Source of the DNA: DASWHR01 sp035541035
Lineage (GTDB): Bacteria > Actinomycetota > AC-67
DNA length: 11,135 nucleotides
NCBI GenBank assembly: GCA_035541035.1
Contig: DATLFO010000349.1
Location: forward strand, 1 to 11,135
Direction of reading: 5' to 3'
Shown here: positions 6,722 to 11,135 of the stretch, piece by piece
How positions within the stretch are numbered: the stretch's first letter is position 1
How the letters are laid out: every line of letters begins with the position of its first letter
Translations under genes and position numbers: made by a program
Notes under the pieces: generated by a model
What the model was told of the DNA's origin: nothing
Seen by the model: the letters and a program-made list of their open reading frames with translations, nothing else
Databases searched by the model: none

Positions 6722-7003
6722 ATGACGAGACGTCTCCGCAGAACGGTTTCGATCCTTTGGCTTTCGAGTCTGCTGCTCGTCGTTTCGCCGATGACGCAGG
6801 CGTTCGCTCGGGAGATGGAGACCGACGGCATGACCGGAGGCGGCCCTGCGGGCGCCGCTTCGTCGAGGCTCGTATCGGACGGTCTGGGCTGGTGGTGGCT
6901 GCTCATCGTGGCGGGAATCGTCGTGGGCGGCGCATTGCTGGTCGCGCTATTCGACACCCTTCGCAAACGCCCGCCGAGGATTCCGCGCGCACATCCGGCA
7001 TAA
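6722..7003 (+). CDS. Small secreted single-pass membrane protein, unknown family
   Basis: This 93-residue protein starts at ATG 6722, with GGGAGG five bases upstream. The frame is open further upstream, but this start gives a textbook signal peptide: RRLRR (3-7), hydrophobic core 10-22 and a probable cleavage site after AFA (27-29). The mature part has a short extracellular Gly/Met-rich stretch (30-55), one membrane span beginning with WWW (57-77), and a short basic cytoplasmic tail (KRPPRIPRAHPA). The predicted topology is outside-in with about 27 residues exposed. I do not recognise the family. It diverges from the DedA gene, and a hairpin follows 40 bases after its stop. Confidence 0.65.
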   Translation: MTRRLRRTVSILWLSSLLLVVSPMTQAFAREMETDGMTGGGPAGAASSRLVSDGLGWWWLLIVAGIVVGGALLVALFDTLRKRPPRIPRAHPA

Positions 7004-7044
7004 CGGCAGAGCCGGTCGCGAGGTGTGTCCGCCGGCGCAACCGT

Positions 7045-7070
7045 GAAGGAGGGCCTTCGGGGCCTCCTTC
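7045..7070. terminator. Bidirectional hairpin with UUCG loop between convergent genes
   Basis: GAAGGAGG (7045-7052) pairs with CCTCCTTC (7063-7070). After one G-G mismatch, CC-TTCG-GG closes the stem with a UUCG tetraloop. It sits between the ends of a rightward gene (7003) and a leftward gene (7080). There is no T-run on either side, as is common for hairpin terminators in GC-rich Actinobacteria. Confidence 0.65.
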
Positions 7071-7079
7071 AGGCTGCGG

Positions 7080-7580
7080 CTACCGCACCTCGCGCAGCAA
7101 TCCGGTCGCGACGTCGTAGACGAAGCCGCGGATGCTTTTGTGCGCGATGAACGGGCTTTCGGTGAGCCGCGAGATCGACTCGCGCACGCTCACGTCGAGG
7201 TCCTGGAACGCGCCGAGCGCGAACGGCGGCTCCGCGCCCGTCTCGGCCGCGATGCGCGCACGCGTCTCGTCCTCGCGGATGCGCATGAGCCCGCAGTCGG
7301 TGTGCTGGACGATGACGATCTCGCGGGTGCCGAGCGTCCATTGCGACAGCATCAGTGAGCGGACCACATCGTCGGTGACCAGACCGCCCGCGTTGCGCAC
7401 GACGTGCGCGTCGCCCGTGCCGAGACCGAGCGCGGCGTAGACGTTGAGCCGCGAGTCCATGCACGCGACGACCGCGAGCTTTCGCGCGGGCTCCTTCGGG
7501 AGCAGCGAGGCGTCGAAAGTTCGCGCGTGCTCAGCGTTCGCTTCGAGGATCAAGTCCGCTTCATCCATGACGCGCGGCAC
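7080..7580 (-). CDS. Beta-class carbonic anhydrase
   Basis: This enzyme interconverts CO2 and bicarbonate using a bound zinc. The protein has 166 residues from GTG 7580, chosen because GGAGG (7588-7592) lies seven bases upstream. The in-frame ATG at 7568 has no suitable site. The zinc and active-site residues are present: CMDSR (Cys40, Asp42, Arg44) and HTDC (His93, Cys96). RNAGG (62-66), VTDDVVRSL (68-76) and LGTREIVIVQHTDCG (83-97) match the short mycobacterial Rv1284-type branch closely, as does the ending RGFVYDVATG. Length is normal for that branch. It lies 37 bases downstream of the cupredoxin gene on the same strand and may share its transcript. A role in bicarbonate supply for carboxylation or in pH balance is expected. 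Confidence 0.93.
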   Translation of the reverse strand: MPRVMDEADLILEANAEHARTFDASLLPKEPARKLAVVACMDSRLNVYAALGLGTGDAHVVRNAGGLVTDDVVRSLMLSQWTLGTREIVIVQHTDCGLMRIREDETRARIAAETGAEPPFALGAFQDLDVSVRESISRLTESPFIAHKSIRGFVYDVATGLLREVR

Positions 7581-7587
7581 TGTACCG

Positions 7588-7592
7588 CCTCC
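7588..7592 (-). promoter_or_regulatory. Ribosome binding site that fixes the carbonic anhydrase GTG start
   Basis: On the leftward strand GGAGG is followed by seven bases and then GTG at 7580. The alternative ATG at 7568 would be 19 bases away, too far for normal use. Confidence 0.7.
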
Positions 7593-7617
7593 GGCTGAGG
7601 TGAGCGCAAGCCGCACG

Positions 7618-8145
7618 CTAGCCCTGAACGGTGATCGTCCCGACCATGCCCGCCTCGTAGTGGCCCGGCACATGGCATCCGTACAGCACGGTCCCGGGCG
7701 TGGTGAAGCGCCACGTCAGGCTCTTGGTCTCACCGGGTTTGAGGCCGATTGCGGGGGTGCCCTCAGCGTGGTGTCCCCCGCCGCCCATCTGCTGGCCGTG
7801 CTCCTTCTGGAATTCCTCGTCCCCGAGCGCGAAGTCGTGGTCGATCTTTCCGGTGTTGGTCACCCGGAAGGTGACGACCTCACCCTTTTCGACGGAGATC
7901 GCGGCGGGATCGAACGTGAGCGAGTCCATCGCGGTGATCTCAACGGTCCGGTCCGCCTCTGCCTCCCCGGCCGGGGATCCGAACGCGAACGTTCCGCTTC
8001 CGCCGTGCATGGGCTCATCGCCGTGCGTGGCTCCGCCGGCCGTCGGTTTCGGGCTCGCGTCCGCGCCCGGCTCCGTCGTCGCCGTTCCGCACGCCGCGGC
8101 AACCAGCGCGAGGGCCAGCGCGGGGATCCATATGGGTCGTCGCAT
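7618..8145 (-). CDS. Cupredoxin-domain lipoprotein with Met/His-rich loops
   Basis: The protein has 175 residues from ATG 8145, with GGAGGAAAGGAG ending six bases upstream. The N-terminus is a lipoprotein signal (RRP, hydrophobic 5-18, lipobox AAAC with Cys19), so the protein is anchored on the outer face of the membrane. A low-complexity linker (20-60) includes THGDEPMHGG. The cupredoxin fold covers 65-175 (VEITAMDSLTFDPAAISVEKGEV begins it, split here as a typical strand pair). Type 1 copper ligands are His103 (KIDHDF), Cys157, His162 and Met167 (GCHVPGHYEAGM). An insertion at 115-126 (HGQQMGGGGHH) adds possible copper ligands. Related proteins carry electrons or buffer periplasmic copper; no oxidase or nitrite reductase gene is adjacent to say which. 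The carbonic anhydrase gene follows 37 bases on, and the thiolase gene diverges. Confidence 0.9.
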   Translation of the reverse strand: MRRPIWIPALALALVAAACGTATTEPGADASPKPTAGGATHGDEPMHGGSGTFAFGSPAGEAEADRTVEITAMDSLTFDPAAISVEKGEVVTFRVTNTGKIDHDFALGDEEFQKEHGQQMGGGGHHAEGTPAIGLKPGETKSLTWRFTTPGTVLYGCHVPGHYEAGMVGTITVQG

Positions 8146-8374
8146 CGCGGTCTCCTTTCCTCCACCCAGTATCGGTACCCGCCCCGCGGCGCGCAGGAGT
8201 CCGCCGTCCCTTGGTCGACGGCTCTTCAGCGAGGAACGCTCACGAACGTACCCGAACCCACCGAGGCGCGGCGAGCTACGGATCGCGACGGCGCATCCAC
8301 CAGGCCGCCCTCGTCGCTGCGGCGGGCAGCGCCGCCCCCGCGGGCAGGCGGAATAGCCGGCCCCGGTCGCTCGG

Positions 8375-8403
8375 TTGACCATATCGGGAGGGCCGGGCAT
8401 AGT
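8375..8403 (+). promoter_or_regulatory. Housekeeping-type promoter of the thiolase gene
   Basis: TTGACC (8375-8380, five of six consensus bases) and CATAGT (8398-8403, four of six) are spaced 17 bases apart. They lie 37 bases upstream of the thiolase ATG. The rest of the 294-base gap back to the cupredoxin gene shows no gene and no clear leftward promoter. Confidence 0.55.
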
Positions 8404-8417
8404 TACCGGTGGGTAGC
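8402..8417. promoter_or_regulatory. Imperfect palindrome overlapping the thiolase -10 region, possible operator
   Basis: GTTACC (8402-8407) and GGTAGC (8412-8417) are reverse complements at five of six positions around GGTG. The site starts inside the -10 box and covers the expected transcription start, an ideal place for a repressor. TetR-type regulators commonly control fatty-acid and sterol degradation genes in Actinobacteria, but no regulator gene is nearby. Confidence 0.4.
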
Positions 8418-8439
8418 TTTGAGACAGGAGAGGATTCCC

Positions 8440-9639
8440 ATGCGTGAGGCAGTTATCGTCGAAGCGGTTCGTTCTCCGCTGGGGCGACGCAACGGCAAGC
8501 TGAAGGACTGGCATCCCGTCGATCTGCTCGGCACCGTCTACAAGGAACTGATCGAGCGGACCGGCATCGACCCGGCGCAGGTGGACGACGTGATCGCGGG
8601 CTGCGTGTCGCAGGTCGGCGAGCAGGCGCTCAATGTCGCGCGCAACGGCTGGCTCGCGGCGGGACTGCCCGAGTCGGTTCCCGGCACGACCGTGGACCGG
8701 CAGTGCGGCTCCTCGCAGCAGGCCGCGCACTTCGCGGCGCAGGCCGTGATGTCGGGCGCGTGCGACATCGTGATCGCGGGCGGCGTGGAGAACATGTCGC
8801 GCATCCCGATGGGCACGAGCATCCAGGCCGGCGGCTTTCCGTTCACGCAGGCGATGTTCGAGCGCTACGACGGCAACCTCGTGCCGCAGGGAATCTCGAG
8901 CGAGCTGATCGCGGCGAAGTGGGACCTGTCGCGCGAGCAGGTCGACGAGGTCGGCTTCCGCTCGCAGCAGCGCGCGCAGGCCGCAACCGCCGAAGGCCGC
9001 TTCCAGCGCGAGATCATGCCGGTCAAGGTCACCGTCGACGGCAACACCGAGCTGTTCGACACCGACGAGGGGCTGCGCGAGACCACGCTCGACAAGCTCG
9101 GCTCGCTCAAGCCGGCGTTCTTCGATGAGAACGTTGGCACGAAGTTCCCGCAGATCAAGTGGGTCACCACGGCGGGCAACTCCTCGCAGATCACCGACGG
9201 CGCGGTCGCGATGATGATCACCACGCCCGAGAAGGCCAAAGAGCTCGGCGTGAAGCCGCGCGCGCGCTTCCACACGATGGCGCTCGCCGGCGACGACCCG
9301 GTGCTGATGCTCACCGCCCCGATCCCGGCGACGAAGAAGGTGCTGGCGAAGTCGGGCCTCAAGCTCGACGACATCGACCTGGTCGAGATCAACGAGGCGT
9401 TCGCGACGGTGATCCTCGCGTGGCGCACGGAACTCGGTGTCAGTGACGAGTTCTACGACCAGCGCGTCAACGTCAACGGCGGCGCGATCGCGCTCGGGCA
9501 TCCGCTCGGCGCGTCGGGCGCGCGTCTGATGACGACGCTCCTGCACGAGCTCGAGCGCACCGGCGGCCGCTACGGCCTGCAGACGATGTGCGAAGGCGGC
9601 GGCATGGCCAACGCGACCATCATCGAGCGGCTCGACTAA
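8440..9639 (+). CDS. Thiolase (acetyl-CoA C-acyltransferase), FadA5-like
   Basis: The protein has 399 residues from ATG 8440, with AGGAGAGGA upstream. It cleaves 3-ketoacyl-CoA with CoA, or runs the reverse condensation, in the cytoplasm. Catalytic residues are all visible: nucleophile Cys89 (DRQCGSSQQ), Asn318 (EINEAFA), His354 (GGAIALGHPLGASG) and Cys384 (CEGGGMANA). Full length and motif order match degradative thiolases. The N-terminal third (VIVEAVRSPLGRRNGKL, GCVSQVGEQALNVAR) resembles the actinobacterial FadA5 group, known for sterol side-chain degradation, but thiolase substrate cannot be fixed from sequence. It stands alone, without fadB or acyl-CoA dehydrogenase genes in the window. 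A small zinc-ribbon gene follows 15 bases after its stop. Confidence 0.95.
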   Translation: MREAVIVEAVRSPLGRRNGKLKDWHPVDLLGTVYKELIERTGIDPAQVDDVIAGCVSQVGEQALNVARNGWLAAGLPESVPGTTVDRQCGSSQQAAHFAAQAVMSGACDIVIAGGVENMSRIPMGTSIQAGGFPFTQAMFERYDGNLVPQGISSELIAAKWDLSREQVDEVGFRSQQRAQAATAEGRFQREIMPVKVTVDGNTELFDTDEGLRETTLDKLGSLKPAFFDENVGTKFPQIKWVTTAGNSSQITDGAVAMMITTPEKAKELGVKPRARFHTMALAGDDPVLMLTAPIPATKKVLAKSGLKLDDIDLVEINEAFATVILAWRTELGVSDEFYDQRVNVNGGAIALGHPLGASGARLMTTLLHELERTGGRYGLQTMCEGGGMANATIIERLD

Positions 9640-9654
9640 CCGCCGCGAGACGTC

Positions 9655-9909
9655 ATGTTTCGCATCGTGGTCGCGGTTCTCGCGGGGCTGATCATCTTCG
9701 GGATCGGCTTCTCGTCGATTCGCGGGCTGACCCGGCCGCCGGGCGGCGGATCGGGCGAGCCGGAACCGATGGATCCGCGCGTGCGCGTGCTGTACTGGTG
9801 CGAGAACTGTGGCGGCGAGATCATGGTGCTCGCGCAGGGATCGGGCATGCCCTACCGGCATTGCGGCGAGAAAATGATCCGCCGCGAAGAGGTCCTGCGC
9901 GACAACTAA
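9655..9909 (+). CDS. Small membrane-anchored zinc-ribbon protein
   Basis: This 84-residue protein starts at ATG 9655, 15 bases after the thiolase stop, and is probably co-transcribed. No clear ribosome site is seen beyond a weak GCGAGA. Residues 3-20 form one membrane span, or an uncleaved signal. A Gly/Pro linker (28-41) follows, then a cytoplasmic or external mini-domain with CENC (49-52) and HC (69-70). Cys49, Cys52, His69 and Cys70 could hold one zinc, although adjacent His-Cys is unusual spacing. The family is not recognised. Its stop is only six bases from the stop of the convergent FmdB-type gene. Confidence 0.75.
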   Translation: MFRIVVAVLAGLIIFGIGFSSIRGLTRPPGGGSGEPEPMDPRVRVLYWCENCGGEIMVLAQGSGMPYRHCGEKMIRREEVLRDN

Positions 9910-9915
9910 TGCGGG

Positions 9916-10170
9916 CTATTCGTCGCGGATGCGCTCGGCCCGCTCGCGAAGCTGCTTGAAATCCTTGCGCGGCCCATGGCTATCGCCGAGCAGGCCATCG
10001 GTCTTGGAGAAGCCCCAGCCCTCGAACTTCACCTGCAGCCGGCCGCCACCCCACGCCCGCTTGAGCGTGCCGCCGCACGAGGCGCACGTCTTGGGCGGCT
10101 TCTCCCCTTCGAGCAGGATGTGCTCGGTCCGTTCGCTGCACGAGGAGCACTTGTAGTCGTAGACCGGCAT
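9916..10170 (-). CDS. FmdB-type zinc-ribbon protein
   Basis: The protein has 84 residues from ATG 10170, preceded by a purine-rich AGAGAAGAG. The N-terminal MPVYDYKCSSC and the later TCASCGG form the four-cysteine zinc ribbon of the FmdB family (Cys8, Cys11, Cys29, Cys32). Residues 40-55 (GGGRLQVKFEGWGFSKTD) are the usual family extension, where a phenylalanine- and glycine-rich strand follows the ribbon. The C-terminal tail (68-84) is a charged helix. FmdB was first described as a putative regulator of formamidase expression, but most family members have no proven function. It is the last of a leftward series after crgA and csoR, 61 bases beyond csoR. Ending tail to tail with another CxxC protein is notable. 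Confidence 0.88.
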   Translation of the reverse strand: MPVYDYKCSSCSERTEHILLEGEKPPKTCASCGGTLKRAWGGGRLQVKFEGWGFSKTDGLLGDSHGPRKDFKQLRERAERIRDE

Positions 10171-10231
10171 CGGCTCTTCTCTCGTCGTCCCCAGGTCTAT
10201 CCACAGCTGGGGAAAAGTCACACGGGTGTAA

Positions 10232-10510
10232 TTACGCCTTGAGGAATCGCTCCAGCGAATCGACCAGCTCTTGGATGTGGGCCTCGCCGGCGTCCCCGCC
10301 GGGAGCGGCGACCGCGTCCCGGACGCAGGTCCGCATGTGCGAGCCGACGACCTTGAGCCCAACCTTGTCGAGCGCCGCGACCGCAGCCGAGACCTGCGTG
10401 AGCACGTCGATGCAGTACTTGTCTTCCTGGATCATTCGGGCGATGCCTCTCACCTGGCCTTCGATCCGGCGCAGGCGGTTGGCGAGCTCGTCCTTGGTCT
10501 CGGTCTCCAT
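10232..10510 (-). CDS. csoR: Copper-sensing transcriptional repressor CsoR
   Basis: This is a helical DNA-binding repressor that releases its operator on binding Cu(I). From ATG 10510 it has 92 residues; an ATG at 10519 would add three. I prefer 10510 because a perfect -10 box, TATAAT, lies exactly seven bases upstream, so the mRNA would begin at or next to this ATG (leaderless). No ribosome site serves either ATG. Family features are the DELANRLRRIEGQVRGIARMI opening helix and the copper triad Cys33, His58 and Cys62, with the C-x24-H-x3-C spacing of mycobacterial CsoR. CopZ or P-type ATPase genes usually lie beside csoR but are absent here. The outward-anchored cupredoxin gene at 7618-8145 is the only other copper gene in the window. 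It probably represses itself through the palindrome at 10521-10537. Confidence 0.93.
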   Translation of the reverse strand: METETKDELANRLRRIEGQVRGIARMIQEDKYCIDVLTQVSAAVAALDKVGLKVVGSHMRTCVRDAVAAPGGDAGEAHIQELVDSLERFLKA

Positions 10511-10517
10511 GGACGGC

Positions 10518-10537
10518 ATTATACCCCAAGGGGGTAT
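10518..10537 (-). promoter_or_regulatory. csoR promoter -10 box and adjoining CsoR operator
   Basis: ATACCCC-AAG-GGGGTAT (10521-10537) is a 7-bp-arm palindrome with the alternating A/T and G/C runs typical of CsoR sites. On the leftward strand TATAAT (10523-10518) overlaps its inner edge. Bound CsoR would therefore cover the -10 and spacer. No -35 consensus is visible at the normal distance. Confidence 0.75.
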
Positions 10538-10553
10538 GGCGTGCGCGCGAGGC

Positions 10554-10787
10554 CTAGCGCCACTGGGTCGCGACGGCGAAGCCGGTCGCGATAAAGCCGA
10601 AGCCGGCGAGCAAGCCCCAACGGGGCGCCTGCTGGAACGGCGGCAAACCCAGGTAGTAGAAGATCAAGTCGAGCACGCCGATGGCGAGCAGCACGACGAC
10701 CAGGACCGGAACCCACATCGGGGACGGCTTCGGCTTGGGCTTCGGCGGCGGCTGGTAGCGCCGGCGCTTCGACTTCGAAACGGGCAT
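10554..10787 (-). CDS. crgA: Cell division protein CrgA
   Basis: The protein has 77 residues from ATG 10787; AAGGAG lies about 11 bases upstream. The N-terminus is basic and proline-rich (KSKRRRY, then a PKPKPKPSP stretch at 15-23), followed by two membrane spans (about 24-47 and 56-74) and a short exit ending in TQWR. This two-span layout with a basic cytoplasmic head and length under 100 is diagnostic of CrgA, which in Actinobacteria gathers FtsZ-ring and peptidoglycan synthesis proteins at the septum. A DUF881-type gene diverges from its start, as in many actinobacterial genomes. csoR follows about 43 bases after its stop but has its own promoter. Its leader contains CGAAAG and CTTTCG (10805-10810 and 10831-10836), a weak hairpin. 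Confidence 0.9.
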   Translation of the reverse strand: MPVSKSKRRRYQPPPKPKPKPSPMWVPVLVVVLLAIGVLDLIFYYLGLPPFQQAPRWGLLAGFGFIATGFAVATQWR

Positions 10788-10906
10788 GCGGGGTCTCGCT
10801 CCTTCGAAAGGTTCTTCAAAAAAGTTCGGGCTTTCGTCCGAATCAACGACCCGCCCGAGGCGTCCGTAACGCCAGGGGGACGAAGACGCCCGATAATACC
10901 AGGAAC

Positions 10907-11135
10907 ATGAGCGCCGACGATCACGATCGCACCAGCGAGCGCGGCGAGCGGATGAAGGCCTCGGCCGCGCTGCTCGCCGGCTTGATCGTGCTCGCCTTCT
11001 TGCTGACCCAGGCGGCCGTGCAGACCAAGCCTGGCCCGCGCCTGTCGCGCACCGACCGGCTCGTCAGCCTGATTCGCGCCGAGGACGACCGGACCACGCG
11101 GCTGCGCGAGGAGGTCGAGGCGCTCAGGAAGGAGC
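10907..11135 (+). CDS. DUF881-type membrane protein, C-terminus cut by window edge
   Basis: 76 codons are visible from ATG 10907. A charged cytoplasmic start (MSADDHDRTSERGER) leads to one membrane span (about 18-34, ASAALLAGLIVLAFLL). A predicted coiled coil follows (about 50-76, DRLVSLIRAEDDRTTRLREEVEAL). That layout, together with crgA lying head to head, fits the DUF881 family often encoded next to crgA. The diagnostic C-terminal domain lies outside the window, so the family call rests partly on context. A GATAAT at 10892-10897 lies close to the start and may be its -10 element, giving a very short leader. Confidence 0.75.
   Translation, partial: MSADDHDRTSERGERMKASAALLAGLIVLAFLLTQAAVQTKPGPRLSRTDRLVSLIRAEDDRTTRLREEVEALRKE

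Noticed and set aside
8146..9861. Very long leftward open frame running antisense through the whole thiolase gene and continuous with the cupredoxin frame.
   Set aside because: It is a by-product of GC-rich codon use in the thiolase. The translated residues are low-complexity Arg/Ala/Asp/His with no domain, while the thiolase strand has every catalytic motif. The cupredoxin has its own signal peptide and ribosome site at 8145.
10197..10205. CTATCCACA, one base from a DnaA box, in a region that may be near the origin.
   Set aside because: It is a single imperfect box with no cluster, no AT-rich unwinding stretch and no dnaA or dnaN. One such match is expected by chance.
10664..10924. Alternative leftward 86-codon frame overlapping crgA.
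   Set aside because: It shares bases with crgA in another frame and has no domain. The crgA frame has two clean membrane spans.

Overview
The window is a GC-rich bacterial chromosome segment, most likely from a member of the Actinomycetota. Evidence for this is a CrgA-type division protein beside a DUF881-type protein, a DivIVA-domain protein, a CsoR copper sensor with its palindromic operator, an Rv1284-like beta-carbonic anhydrase and a FadA5-like thiolase. I cannot place it below phylum. I see no rRNA, tRNA, CRISPR array, insertion sequence or phage gene. No gap between genes exceeds 300 bases.

Region A (1-4650) is a cell-surface polysaccharide block. An ECF sigma factor, cut by the window start, reads leftward. 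Diverging from it is a tight rightward cluster: a protein with two DivIVA-type motifs, then (ATGA overlap) a membrane family 2 glycosyltransferase, then a 76-residue membrane peptide with an LAVTG motif. The glycosyltransferase carries an extra N-terminal domain that appears to be a decayed copy of its own catalytic domain. A strong stem-loop ends this cluster. Facing it is a secreted GH18-type glycoside hydrolase with a C-terminal Ig-like domain. The hydrolase has an AT-rich leader full of inverted repeats. My reading, which is inference, is a locus that makes a surface polymer at a DivIVA-marked site and remodels it.

Region B (4664-7070) holds an orphan membrane histidine kinase diverging from the hydrolase, a DedA-family membrane protein that overlaps the kinase 3' end tail to tail, and a small secreted single-pass membrane protein ending at a UUCG-capped hairpin.

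Region C (7080-9909) holds a leftward pair, a cupredoxin lipoprotein followed by a beta-carbonic anhydrase. Diverging from them is a thiolase with a recognisable promoter and an overlapping palindrome, followed by a small membrane zinc-ribbon protein.

Region D (9916-11135) has a leftward run of crgA, csoR and an FmdB-type zinc-ribbon gene. csoR appears to be transcribed from a perfect TATAAT abutting a CsoR operator, probably as a leaderless mRNA. Diverging from crgA is the start of a DUF881-type gene, cut by the window end. The crgA/DUF881 pair is a known landmark of the actinobacterial division region, where a class E sortase is often encoded. That could be relevant to the LAVTG peptide, but no sortase is in the window.
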